Part shown: piece by piece, positions 29,997 through 38,461 of the stretch
Position numbering within the stretch: the first letter of the stretch is position 1
Layout of the letters: every line of letters begins with the position of its first letter
Source of the DNA: Halobacillus halophilus
Lineage (GTDB): Bacteria; Bacillota; Bacilli; Bacillales; Halobacillaceae
Direction of reading: 5' to 3'
NCBI RefSeq assembly: GCF_020171985.1
Contig: NZ_JAIVAL010000001.1
Coordinates: 620,001-684,000, forward strand
DNA: 64,000 nucleotides
Position numbers and translations under genes: made by a program
Notes under the pieces: model-generated
Seen by the model: only the letters and a program-made list of their open reading frames with translations
Databases searched by the model: none
What the model was told of the DNA's origin: nothing

Positions 29997-30728
29997 CTAG
30001 ATTTTCTGACAGACAAAAAATATCCTCTCTCCGTTGTCCATGAGTTCCATTTCAAAATCTGAGCTTATTAACTGAATTTTAAAGCCCGTTTGCATCAGCC
30101 ATTCAGCTAATTGTTCAGCAGAGTAACCTTGCTGAACATGCTGTTCATCAAATCTTTTGAAATTCGGTCCATTTCGTACAAAAAATGTTAGATCATGAAC
30201 CATTCGATTTTCAACTTCACCCGGGTCACAAAACCAAATATATGATAAATCATCATAAACCTCAGCAAAAGTTGCACCGATCATGTTATTTTGAATATGA
30301 TCAATAGAATGCACATCGAAAATAAATAACCCCGAAGGAGTGAGTGATTCATAAATACTGTGAAAAGCCCGAATCACATCTTCATGATCTGATAAATAAT
30401 TCATAACATCACAGTAACTAATGACACATTCCACATCTTTTAGACCGGCTAAATTTGTTATGTCCTGTTGAAGCCACCGAATTTTAGCGGATGAATTCTT
30501 CTGATGAGCGATTGCCAGCATATCCTCAGACAAATCAACACCAGTGAGGTGGTAACCTTCTTCATTTAGACGATGGGTCACTTCCCCAGTGCCACACCCA
30601 GCATCTACAATAGACTGAGCATTCGGAAGAAAACGCTCAATCATTTTGTTCGTAAATTCAACCCAATGATCATAAGGTGCATCCTTCATCAGCCGATCAT
30701 AAACCTGAGCCATTTGTTGATAGCTCAT
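29997..30728 (-). CDS. yqeM: SAM-dependent methyltransferase YqeM
   Basis: A 243-residue class I methyltransferase with the SAM-binding motif IVDAGCGTGEVTHRL (about 40-54) and the acidic loop GVDLSEDML. It is the last gene of the yqeG-yqeM operon, 4 bases after rsfS. The substrate is unknown. Confidence 0.9.
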   Translation of the reverse strand: MSYQQMAQVYDRLMKDAPYDHWVEFTNKMIERFLPNAQSIVDAGCGTGEVTHRLNEEGYHLTGVDLSEDMLAIAHQKNSSAKIRWLQQDITNLAGLKDVECVISYCDVMNYLSDHEDVIRAFHSIYESLTPSGLFIFDVHSIDHIQNNMIGATFAEVYDDLSYIWFCDPGEVENRMVHDLTFFVRNGPNFKRFDEQHVQQGYSAEQLAEWLMQTGFKIQLISSDFEMELMDNGERIFFVCQKI

Positions 30729-30732
30729 GCCT

Positions 30733-31086
30733 TCAGCCTTCTAACCCCTCAAGAGCTACTGTAGAAGCATCTCCCCAAAGTCGTTCGAGATTATAATAGT
30801 GACGCTCATCTTTATGGAAGATATGACAGATAACGTCGTTGAGATCTACAAGAATCCATCGAGCCTGTTCGAACCCTTCCATTCTTTTTACATCGATGCC
30901 ATTTTCTTCGGCCTGGTTCTTCAATTCTCTAGCTATTGCCTGCACCTGACGCTCGTTAGAGCCTTCACATATCAAGAAATAGTCGGCAATTAAGGATACA
31001 TCCGACATATCTAACACCACAATATCTGTAGCTCTTTTCTCATCGCATGCCTGTGCGGCTATAGTTACTAATTCTTTACTTTCCAT
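30733..31086 (-). CDS. rsfS: Ribosomal silencing factor RsfS
   Basis: RsfS binds ribosomal protein uL14 and blocks subunit joining when nutrients are scarce. The 117-residue protein has the family blocks IVVLDMSDVSLIADYFLICE, RQVQAIARE and DVICHIFHKDERHYYNLERLW. B. subtilis name yqeL. It lies between yqeK and yqeM in the operon. Confidence 0.95.
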   Translation of the reverse strand: MESKELVTIAAQACDEKRATDIVVLDMSDVSLIADYFLICEGSNERQVQAIARELKNQAEENGIDVKRMEGFEQARWILVDLNDVICHIFHKDERHYYNLERLWGDASTVALEGLEG

Positions 31087-31128
31087 TCTGTTCCTCCCTA
31101 TTTCATCTTTGTCTCTTTAACAAAAACT

Positions 31129-31689
31129 CTATATTAAATCATTATATGCATGAAACGTATCTGGATAAACGGTTCTTTCCTTATTTATTAAAAAAACTGC
31201 AGTATTCTTTAATGCAAGCAGACAAGCCTGGTCTAAACTTGTAAGGGATTTATCCCTTACTTCTTCCACTCCAGGAAAATCTCTTCCAGGTTCAATATAA
31301 TCTGCCAAAAAAACCACTTTATCTAACACACTCATATGCTTTTTACCCGTAGTGTGGCAAGCAATAGCTGAAATAATTTCCGAATCTTCAAGTCCTATTT
31401 CCTTTTCAAGCATGTAGGCTCCTACAGGTCCATGCCATAATTCGTGATGGTAGTCGAGTAGATCTTTCGGAAGCCTGCGTTCTTGCACAATCCATCGCTT
31501 CATTTCATCCAAAGGTTTGTACTTTGCATAATCATGTAATGCTGCAGCCAATTCAGCTTTTTTCACATCTGCTCCAAAACGTTCAGCCAAGGTAACGGCT
31601 TCATCCGTCACACGTATAGTATGTTCATATCTGGATTTCTTTAAAGCAGGTCTTACATATTCCAATGCTTCATTTCGGGTCATCTGCAT
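31129..31689 (-). CDS. yqeK: YqeK, HD-domain diadenosine tetraphosphate hydrolase
   Basis: HD-domain phosphohydrolase of 186 residues; the family splits diadenosine tetraphosphate symmetrically into ADP. Metal ligands are visible as His23 in YEHTIRV and His52-Asp53 in ALHDYAKY. It overlaps nadD by 20 bases, so the two are translationally coupled, as in most Bacilli. Confidence 0.94.
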   Translation of the reverse strand: MQMTRNEALEYVRPALKKSRYEHTIRVTDEAVTLAERFGADVKKAELAAALHDYAKYKPLDEMKRWIVQERRLPKDLLDYHHELWHGPVGAYMLEKEIGLEDSEIISAIACHTTGKKHMSVLDKVVFLADYIEPGRDFPGVEEVRDKSLTSLDQACLLALKNTAVFLINKERTVYPDTFHAYNDLI

Positions 31690-32245
31690 ATAATTGATGC
31701 TCCTTTATATAAAGGTTTACAGATTCAGGAACAAGATATCTAACGCTTTTTAAAGAACTAAGTCTTCTTCGAATATTAGAAGAAGATATATCCATTAAAG
31801 GGATTTCTACCTTATGAACGGGCATCGGAGGATTCCAGTCGTATCCGGGCCGTTTTATTCCTACAAATTCAACTATAGAGTTTAATTCATCGATTCTATT
31901 CCATTTAGGCAGATGCTCTACCATATCTCCTCCGATAATAAAGAAGAAAGTATGATCTTTGAATTGTTCCATTAAATATTTCATCGTATCTACCGTATAA
32001 GACGTTCCTTTTCTAGTCAACTCTGCGTTACATACTTTGAAATGTGGATTATCTTCAACAGCCTTTTCCACCATGGATAGTCGGGCTTCAGCTGAAACAG
32101 CAGCTTTTTGTTTATGCGGTGGAATATGGGAAGGCAAAAACCAAACCTCATCCAGATCCATTTCGCTCCGTGTAAATTCTGCCATTATCAAGTGCCCTTG
32201 ATGAGGAGGATCAAAGGTTCCTCCCAGAATACCGATACGTTTCAT
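31670..32245 (-). CDS. nadD: Nicotinate-nucleotide adenylyltransferase
   Basis: NadD converts nicotinate mononucleotide to deamido-NAD in NAD synthesis. The 191-residue nucleotidyltransferase has GGTFDPPHQGHL (8-19) and the C-terminal DISSSNIRRRL motif. It precedes yqeK with overlap and follows yhbY by 12 bases. Confidence 0.96.
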   Translation of the reverse strand: MKRIGILGGTFDPPHQGHLIMAEFTRSEMDLDEVWFLPSHIPPHKQKAAVSAEARLSMVEKAVEDNPHFKVCNAELTRKGTSYTVDTMKYLMEQFKDHTFFFIIGGDMVEHLPKWNRIDELNSIVEFVGIKRPGYDWNPPMPVHKVEIPLMDISSSNIRRRLSSLKSVRYLVPESVNLYIKEHQLYADDPK

Positions 32246-32257
32246 ATTAGAACTCCT

Positions 32258-32548
32258 TTACGGCAGCTGAATTTGTTTGTTTTCTTTCGATTCTTTGTAA
32301 AGAATAATCGTGTTACCGATAACCTGAACAATTTGGGCCCCTGTAGACTTGGCTATTTGATCAGCCACCTGTTTACTATCTTCAAAACAATTCTGAAGAA
32401 TACTCACCTTAATCAGTTCTCTTTTTTCAAGGGCTTCTTCAATTTGAGTTGTCATATTTTCATTTACCCCTGCTTTTCCTACTTGAAAAATGGGTTGTAC
32501 ATGGTGTGATTCAGCACGTAAATGCTTTTTTTGTTTACTTGTTAACAT
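32258..32548 (-). CDS. yhbY: YhbY family RNA-binding protein (YqeI)
   Basis: A 96-residue CRM-domain protein associated with pre-50S ribosomal particles. The family loop GKAGV (about 25-29) and the sequence LTSKQKKHLRAESHHVQPIF are characteristic. Last base is 12 bases ahead of nadD, and one base separates it from aroE. Confidence 0.93.
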   Translation of the reverse strand: MLTSKQKKHLRAESHHVQPIFQVGKAGVNENMTTQIEEALEKRELIKVSILQNCFEDSKQVADQIAKSTGAQIVQVIGNTIILYKESKENKQIQLP

Positions 32549-32549
32549 T

Positions 32550-33386
32550 CTATACCCCTTTCAGTTTTTTTTCGAAACCTTCCAATAATAAGGAAGCGTC
32601 CGGGTTTGTGTCCGTCCATATATGGAAAGCATATACCGCTTGCTGCAAAAGCATTTCATGGCCGAAATGCAGCTTAGCCCCTCTAGTTCTAGCCTCTTGC
32701 AAAAAGCGGGTTTCAAGCGGGCGGTACACAATATCACTCACTACTGTCCCCTCTTGCAAATTATGAAGAGGAATAATGGTGGTATGTTCACTTGGACTCA
32801 TACCGACAACGGTAGTCTGAACAATCAGCCCATAGTCGTTTAATTGTTCTGATGCCTTATCTAAAGATAAGGCTTTTGATTCGTTGTTTGAAGAAGCACT
32901 TTTTATAACCTCTTCTGCCTTCTCAATGGTTCGATTCGCAATATCAATTCTAGACAGTCCTGCCTCTAAAAGGGCGTGATAAATGCCCCTCGAAGCTCCC
33001 CCGCTTCCAATAATAAGAACACGCTGTTCATTAAAAAATAATTCTGGATATCTATTTCTGACAGAGACAGCGAATCCTATGCCATCTGTGTTGTATCCTA
33101 CCCATCCGCGGGCCGTGTTTTTAACTGTGTTCACCGCCCCTAATTCACGGGCACTGCTGTCTACTTCATCAAGGTAAGGAATAATCTTTTCTTTATATGG
33201 GACGGTGATATTAAAACCATCTAAGCCCCTATTTTTTAATTCATGAATTTGCTGGTCGAATGTATCCGGCTCAATATCAAATAACTCATAGGTACCTTCC
33301 AGTCCTTCATGCTCCATAAGACGTTCATGGATCCAAGGAGATAATGAGTGACCAACTGGATGACCAATTAAACCAAGTCTAAGCAA
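32550..33386 (-). CDS. aroE: Shikimate dehydrogenase
   Basis: AroE reduces 3-dehydroshikimate to shikimate with NADPH in aromatic amino acid synthesis. The 278-residue enzyme has the substrate site NITVPYKE with the catalytic lysine, the EVDSSARELGAVNTV region, and the NADP site IGSGGASRG. Operon position between yqeH and yhbY is conserved in Bacillaceae. Confidence 0.96.
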   Translation of the reverse strand: MLRLGLIGHPVGHSLSPWIHERLMEHEGLEGTYELFDIEPDTFDQQIHELKNRGLDGFNITVPYKEKIIPYLDEVDSSARELGAVNTVKNTARGWVGYNTDGIGFAVSVRNRYPELFFNEQRVLIIGSGGASRGIYHALLEAGLSRIDIANRTIEKAEEVIKSASSNNESKALSLDKASEQLNDYGLIVQTTVVGMSPSEHTTIIPLHNLQEGTVVSDIVYRPLETRFLQEARTRGAKLHFGHEMLLQQAVYAFHIWTDTNPDASLLLEGFEKKLKGV

Positions 33387-33397
33387 TAGTTCCCCTC

Positions 33398-34501
33398 CTA
33401 TATTAACGATTCACGCAGAGATACTTTAACACCTTCAGGAACGTGGACGGTTACATTTATATGCCCTTCTGGTACTGTAATCCAGCCAAGACCCGAAAAC
33501 ACAATGTCCGTTTTATCTTCTTTAATTCTGAACGTTTGTTTTTTTAGCGGCGGTAATTTTTCCATCGTACGGCTGTCTGGGGGAACGAGTAGTTCTCCCA
33601 GATGATTTTGATATAAATCATCAGCTTTCTCTAATTTTGTTCGATGGATGTGGAGCTCGTTTGAAAAATAGCACACAAACGAAGTACGAGAGCCACTTTC
33701 AAAATCTAACCTTGCAAGCCCGCCAAAGTAGAGTGTTTGAGCTTCATTCAGCTGATAAATCTTCGGTTTTACTTCTCTTCTAGGAGTAATGACTTTTAAG
33801 TCCTGATCTGATACATAATGAGCCATTTGATGGCGCTGAATAACTCCAGGAGTATCAAATAAAGAACTATTTTCATCTAATGGAATATCTATAAAACCAA
33901 GGGTGGTGCCAGGGAAGTAAGAAGTTGTTATAGCATCCTTCTCACCCGAAGTATTTGAAATCAACGTATTAATAAAAGTGGATTTACCTACGTTTGTTGT
34001 ACCTACTACGTAAACGTCTCCACCTTTCCGGTATTGATCCATAGCATGGGAAAGTTCTGTGATCCCTTGGTTTTTTTCAGCGGAGATGAGAAATACATCT
34101 TCCACAACAAGTCCTTGCTCCTTAGCCGATCGTTTCAGCCAGTGCTTAACCTTTTCATGGTTTACAGACTTAGGAAGGACATCCATTTTGTTTCCTACAA
34201 GGATGACAGGATTATTACCAGTCAAACGTTTTAAGCCTGAAATAAAACTTCCATTAAAGTCGAAAATATCTACAAGTTGGATAATTAACCCTTTAGTATC
34301 ACTAATCTGATGAAGCATTTCTAAGAAATCATCAGCATTATAAGGGACATCCTGAACCTCATTATAATGCTTTAATCGAAAGCAGCGTTTACAAATGACA
34401 TCTTCCCGTTCTAAAGCCGAAGATGGCGCATAACCGGGCTGCTCTGGGTGCGTTGTCTGAATCTCGGCTCCGCACCCCTGACAATATATTTCGTTCATCA
34501 A
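33398..34501 (-). CDS. yqeH: YqeH, circularly permuted GTPase for 30S assembly
   Basis: Ribosome-assembly GTPase with permuted motif order: G4 NKMD (104-107) comes before G1 GTTNVGKST (167-175) and G3 DTPG. A zinc finger at the N-terminus uses Cys7, Cys10, Cys37 and Cys40. The C-terminal domain ends SLRESLI, very like the B. subtilis ending. It overlaps yqeG by 4 bases. Length 367. Confidence 0.96.
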   Translation of the reverse strand: MMNEIYCQGCGAEIQTTHPEQPGYAPSSALEREDVICKRCFRLKHYNEVQDVPYNADDFLEMLHQISDTKGLIIQLVDIFDFNGSFISGLKRLTGNNPVILVGNKMDVLPKSVNHEKVKHWLKRSAKEQGLVVEDVFLISAEKNQGITELSHAMDQYRKGGDVYVVGTTNVGKSTFINTLISNTSGEKDAITTSYFPGTTLGFIDIPLDENSSLFDTPGVIQRHQMAHYVSDQDLKVITPRREVKPKIYQLNEAQTLYFGGLARLDFESGSRTSFVCYFSNELHIHRTKLEKADDLYQNHLGELLVPPDSRTMEKLPPLKKQTFRIKEDKTDIVFSGLGWITVPEGHINVTVHVPEGVKVSLRESLI

Positions 34502-35022
34502 CGATCACTCCTGTCCCAAGTAATTTTCCCTTTTCGTCTCATCCAATTTAGTATTCTCCGCTCAATTTGTCGATTAAATTTCGTCATCAGACCATCGGTT
34601 TCTACGATCGGTACCACGAGGATAGTGTGATAACCAGCCATATTTCCACCCAATACGTCGGTAAGAAGCTGATCACCTACTACTACGACTTCATCTTTTT
34701 TAAGCTTCATTTGTTTCTTTGCTTTCTTAAATGCCTTAGCTAAAGGTTTTCTAGCACTATAAATAAATGTGGCATTTAATGGCTGAGAGAATAATTTAAC
34801 TCGTGCTTCTTTATTATTAGAGACAATCGTCACCTGAATCCCATGATCATTCATTTTTTGAAACCAGTCCTTGATTTCTTCTGTTGCATCTTCAACATTC
34901 CAGGCAACCAGCGTATTATCAAGGTCAGTAATAATTCCTTTGATTCCATTGTTTTTCAGTTCATTGGGGTCTATATCAAAAATGCTAGGTACGTGCTCAT
35001 TTGGTAAAAACTTATTTAACAT
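34498..35022 (-). CDS. yqeG: YqeG family HAD phosphatase
   Basis: HAD IIIA-type phosphatase, similar in pattern to phosphatidylglycerophosphate phosphatase-like proteins. The nucleophile motif is TDLDNTLVAW and the third motif region is VVVGDQLLTDVLGGNMAG. I chose the ATG at 35022 (174 aa); the GTG at 35031 lies inside the TGGAGTGA ribosome-binding site. First gene of an eight-gene operon. Substrate not certain. Confidence 0.93.
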   Translation of the reverse strand: MLNKFLPNEHVPSIFDIDPNELKNNGIKGIITDLDNTLVAWNVEDATEEIKDWFQKMNDHGIQVTIVSNNKEARVKLFSQPLNATFIYSARKPLAKAFKKAKKQMKLKKDEVVVVGDQLLTDVLGGNMAGYHTILVVPIVETDGLMTKFNRQIERRILNWMRRKGKITWDRSDR

Positions 35023-35066
35023 TTCTTTCACTCCATCTCATAAACACAGGCAAATTCTCCTTATAC

Positions 35067-35095
35067 ATCATATACAAAAAAACTTCATGTTTCAA
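35067..35095 (-). promoter_or_regulatory. Sigma-A promoter of the yqeG-yqeM operon
   Basis: Minus strand TTGAAA (35095-35090), 17-base spacer, TATGAT (35072-35067), about 45 bases before yqeG. Confidence 0.75.
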
Positions 35096-35157
35096 AAACG
35101 AATTTAAAGGCTTGAACTAGAACGTAAATCGTTCGACAATTCCCGACACTTCTGTCC

Positions 35158-35258
35158 TGTGGATAAGTTTATGCACAATTTCCACACCCGACTTCCTATG
35201 GCATCTCTAATTCATTCGTTAAAAATGAGAAAGTTATCTACATTTCCTTGTAGATAAC
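35158..35258 (+). promoter_or_regulatory. DnaA-box cluster upstream of sda
   Basis: Boxes: TGTGGATAA (35158-35166, perfect), TTATGCACA (35169-35177, fits TTATNCACA), a weak ATTTCCACA (35178-35186), TTATCTACA (35234-35242) and TGTAGATAA (35249-35257), the last two with one mismatch and forming a perfect 10-bp inverted repeat (35233-35242 / 35249-35258). DnaA activates sda in B. subtilis, so this is a probable regulatory cluster. The -10/-35 of sda is not clear. Confidence 0.75.
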
Positions 35259-35347
35259 TGCCATATTGTAGGGAATTTCAGCTCATGGTAAGGTAAGAAT
35301 ACATTACTCGAAACGTTCATTTCGAACACTCAGGAGGTGGCTGTCAC

Positions 35348-35509
35348 ATGAGTGACAGAGGTATTAAACAATTATCTGATTCCCTGTTAATACAATCTTA
35401 CCACAAAGCAATTGAACTGAATCTCTCAGAAGACTTCATTCTTCAAATGAAAGAAGAACTCATAGCCAGATCTATTAATATGGATAATTTAGCCATTCAA
35501 GTCGGTTAA
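35348..35509 (+). CDS. sda: Sporulation-delaying checkpoint protein Sda
   Basis: Sda inhibits the KinA/KinB sporulation kinases when replication is disturbed. The 53-residue ORF contains LSDSLLIQSYHKAIELNLS followed by DFI, the conserved helical-hairpin core. AGGAGGTGG lies 8 bases before the ATG. It is a few residues longer than B. subtilis Sda at both ends. The DnaA boxes upstream fit the known replication-linked control. Confidence 0.92.
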   Translation: MSDRGIKQLSDSLLIQSYHKAIELNLSEDFILQMKEELIARSINMDNLAIQVG

Positions 35510-35547
35510 CTTCCCACAAATTCCATTCTATAGAAGTTTTCTCTCTT

Positions 35548-35583
35548 AAAAAACTCGCTGATCACAAATCAGCGAGTTTTTTT
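35548..35583 (+). terminator. Terminator of sda
   Basis: Perfect 13-bp arms (35550-35562 / 35568-35580, core ACTCGCTGAT/ATCAGCGAGT) followed by TTTTTTT. Confidence 0.88.
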
Positions 35584-35602
35584 ATAAAAATTTTATCCCT
35601 TT

Positions 35603-35710
35603 ATTTGAGGTGTCTCTTCTTATTTAATAGGGAATACTAAAAGGTGCCTCAAATATGCGTTGGCCAGGAGGCTACAGTTGAATAATGCCCCTGCTTTTGA
35701 TTACAATTAA
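35603..35710 (+). promoter_or_regulatory. Putative structured leader with short ORFs ahead of mrpA
   Basis: ATTTGAGG (35603-35610) and CCTCAAAT (35647-35654) form an 8-bp stem. Immediately after, an 8-codon ORF (35655-35681, reading MRWPGGYS) follows AAGGTG, and a 10-codon TTG-started ORF (35678-35710, reading MNNAPAFDYN) follows AGGAGG at 6 bases. The first stop overlaps the second start, and the second stop touches an ATG at 35711 in the mrpA frame. No convincing promoter was found. Regulation is inference only. Confidence 0.3.
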
Positions 35711-35779
35711 ATGAACAGTACGATTGAGAAAGATTGTTTTACATTAAAGAATTTTTTTGTTGAGGGAGGAACAGCCAAG

Positions 35780-38119
35780 ATGCTGCTGGTAGTATTATTG
35801 CCTTTTATCTTTGCAATTGCGATTCCATTTATTAGTAAATGGAAAGATAAATTTCATCCGGGGATTTTCGTCACCATGATTCCCGCGATCATCTTCATTT
35901 ATTTTGTACGTTTTATTGGGACAGGGTTTGAACCTTTAACAAGAGAGTACTCTTGGATACCTTCACTAGATATGAATGTAGTATTTTATCTAGATGGTCT
36001 CAGTTTATTGTTTGTGTTATTAATAAGCGGGATTGGTGCCCTAGTTGCCTTTTACTCGATTTACTATTTACATAAATCAGAGCAACTGGGACATTTTTAT
36101 GTGTACTTTTTAATATTTATGGGGTCTATGCTTGGAGTAGTGCTTTCCGATAATGTGTTCGTGTTATACAGTTTTTGGGAGTTCACTTCATTATCCTCCT
36201 TCTTGCTGATTGGCTTTTGGAACTTTAAGCAAGAATCCCGGTATGGTGCGTTAAAATCCATGCTTATTACTGTATTTGGCGGACTAAGTTTACTTGGCGG
36301 ACTTATTTTTATGAGTGTATTGACTAAAACAACAAGCATTCAAGGTATGATCGACCAACAACAACTAATCTTAAACAGCGAGTTCTTCCCATTAATATTG
36401 GGACTTATTTTATTAGGAGCCTTCACAAAATCAGCTCAGTTTCCATTCCACATCTGGTTACCTGATGCAATGGAAGCTCCAACGCCGGTCAGTGCGTACC
36501 TTCATTCCGCTACTATGGTAAAAGCGGGGATTTACCTGGTCGCTCGCTATTCTCCAATGCTGTCCTCAAGTGAGTGGTTCTTCATTATCGTATCCACTGC
36601 AGGTATCGTTACCCTTTGCTGGGGATCTTATATGGCGGTTCGACAGACCGACTTGAAAGCCATCCTTGCTTTTTCCACGATCAGCCAATTGGGAATGATC
36701 ATGGCTATGCTTGGATTTGGTACAGAAATTGCGGTATTTGCGGCGGTTTTCCATATTCTAAACCACGCTACCTTTAAAGGCAGCTTGTTCATGGTCGCAG
36801 GCATCGTGGACCACGAAACTGGAACGCGCGACATTCGAAAACTCGGCGGCTTAATGACGTTTCTACCCATTACAGCTACCATAGCTTTGTTAGCTTCTTT
36901 TTCTATGGCCGGGGTTCCGCTGCCCTTCTTGAACGGTTTCTATAGTAAAGAGCTCTTCTTTGATGCCTCCTTACATTTAGAGGTTTCCGGGGAAGGCATT
37001 ACCGGTTTTCTGATGTCTATCATTCCTTATTTAGCTGTTTTCGGAAGTATCTTTACGTTTGTTTATTCTATGTATTTCTTTTTCAGCAGCTTCCGTGGTA
37101 AATCAAATGTTGATCAATTACCGAAAAAACCACATGAAGCTCCGTGGGGCATGTTATTATCTCCTATTATTTTAGTAGCTGCGGTTATAGTTATAGGCCT
37201 ATTCCCCCACTTGATTAATCAACCTTTTATAGAGCATGCAGCTAGTGCAGTAAAAGGAATGGAAATTCACGAACATCACATTAAATTCTGGCACGGTATT
37301 TCCACCCCGCTCATTATGTCATTAACAGTGGTATTCTTAGGAACCGTTTTAGTTCTTTCACGTAAGCTCTGGCAGCCGGTCTATAACTACCTTCCCGGCA
37401 CCTTAAGTTTCAATAAGGTCTACGATGGAATGGTCGACCGCCTTGAGTCGTATTCAACCATCGTAACGAAAGGGTATATGAATGGCTCTCTAAGTCGTTA
37501 TGTACGTCTAGTACTTGCCGCCATCCTCGTCGTAACGTTTGCTTTTATGGCGATTACTGGTGGATTTACAGTTGATACTAGCAATTTGGCAGAGGTTACA
37601 TTACCTGAAATATTTGTAGCCGTACTTATGATAAGTGCAGCTATAGGGACAATAATTACAAATAACCGTATAGCTGCGATTCTCATATTAGGAGTGGTAG
37701 GTTACGGTCTATCTATGTTATTTGTGCTATACAGAGCTCCTGATTTAGCTTTAACTCAATTAATTATAGAAACTGTTACAGTAGCCTTATTCTTGCTTGC
37801 TTTCTACCACCTTCCGAAAATGAGGAAAAAAGAGGAATCAGCAAGTACACGAACTTTGAATCTAATCATTTCTATTGGCTTTGGGGCGTTGATGACAATG
37901 GTCGCTATTTCCGCCCATAGTTCTAAATACTTTGAATCAATCGCAAGTTATTTCCTTGAAAAGTCTCATTCCCTCGGCGGAGGCGATAATGTAGTAAACG
38001 TAATCCTTGTAGACTTTCGTGGATTAGATACATTATTTGAAATCGTTGTACTTGGAATTGCCGCTATGGCCATTTACGGTCTCGTTCGTTTAAGAGGTAA
38101 AGAAGAGGAGGAGGAATAA
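35780..38119 (+). CDS. mrpA: Mrp Na+/H+ antiporter subunit A
   Basis: Largest subunit of the multisubunit Mrp cation/proton antiporter, homologous to complex I NuoL. The 779-residue protein has many transmembrane helices; conserved proton-path blocks include FWEFTSLSSFLLIG and DAMEAPTPVSAYLHSATM followed by VKAG. The C-terminal region carries the MbhD-like part (VLYRAPDLALTQLIIET) and the VVNVILVDFRGLDTLFEI block. I chose the ATG at 35780 after GGGAGGA; an in-frame ATG at 35711 would add 23 residues not typical of the family. The usual mrpB does not follow. Confidence 0.95.
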   Translation: MLLVVLLPFIFAIAIPFISKWKDKFHPGIFVTMIPAIIFIYFVRFIGTGFEPLTREYSWIPSLDMNVVFYLDGLSLLFVLLISGIGALVAFYSIYYLHKSEQLGHFYVYFLIFMGSMLGVVLSDNVFVLYSFWEFTSLSSFLLIGFWNFKQESRYGALKSMLITVFGGLSLLGGLIFMSVLTKTTSIQGMIDQQQLILNSEFFPLILGLILLGAFTKSAQFPFHIWLPDAMEAPTPVSAYLHSATMVKAGIYLVARYSPMLSSSEWFFIIVSTAGIVTLCWGSYMAVRQTDLKAILAFSTISQLGMIMAMLGFGTEIAVFAAVFHILNHATFKGSLFMVAGIVDHETGTRDIRKLGGLMTFLPITATIALLASFSMAGVPLPFLNGFYSKELFFDASLHLEVSGEGITGFLMSIIPYLAVFGSIFTFVYSMYFFFSSFRGKSNVDQLPKKPHEAPWGMLLSPIILVAAVIVIGLFPHLINQPFIEHAASAVKGMEIHEHHIKFWHGISTPLIMSLTVVFLGTVLVLSRKLWQPVYNYLPGTLSFNKVYDGMVDRLESYSTIVTKGYMNGSLSRYVRLVLAAILVVTFAFMAITGGFTVDTSNLAEVTLPEIFVAVLMISAAIGTIITNNRIAAILILGVVGYGLSMLFVLYRAPDLALTQLIIETVTVALFLLAFYHLPKMRKKEESASTRTLNLIISIGFGALMTMVAISAHSSKYFESIASYFLEKSHSLGGGDNVVNVILVDFRGLDTLFEIVVLGIAAMAIYGLVRLRGKEEEEE

Positions 38120-38122
38120 TAA

Positions 38123-38461
38123 ATGGAAATCATCATGGCGATTCTCGCGGGTATTTTATTTACCACAGGTATTTATAACCTCCTTCAAAAGCAATTGTTA
38201 CGGATTGTCATTGGTACTGGGCTTATTTCCCATGGTGCCCACTTGTTTATATTAACGATGGGTGAACTAAAGACGGGAGCACCTCCAATCCTTTCTGAGG
38301 GAGTGGAAAAGTACACAGACCCCCTTCCTCAAGCCTTAATCTTAACGTCTATTGTTATCAGTTTTGGTGTAACAAGCTTACTGCTCGTGCTGGCTTACAG
38401 AACTTCTAAAATTAATGGCACGGATAATATGGAACAAATGAGAGGTACGGATTATGAGTAA
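38123..38461 (+). CDS. mrpC: Mrp antiporter subunit C
   Basis: NuoK-like subunit of 112 residues with three transmembrane helices and the diagnostic GLISHGAHLFIL and DPLPQALILTSIVISFGVTS blocks. It starts 3 bases after mrpA, in the place where mrpB is normally found, and overlaps mrpD by 8 bases. Confidence 0.95.
   Translation: MEIIMAILAGILFTTGIYNLLQKQLLRIVIGTGLISHGAHLFILTMGELKTGAPPILSEGVEKYTDPLPQALILTSIVISFGVTSLLLVLAYRTSKINGTDNMEQMRGTDYE

Noticed and set aside
35610-35635. Possible sigma-B promoter (GGGAAT at 35630) ahead of mrpA
   Set aside because: The -35 region does not resemble GTTTAA at any acceptable spacing.
35711-35779. Extended N-terminus of mrpA starting at ATG 35711
   Set aside because: The extra 23 residues are polar and not seen in MrpA proteins; a strong GGGAGGA ribosome-binding site precedes the ATG at 35780.
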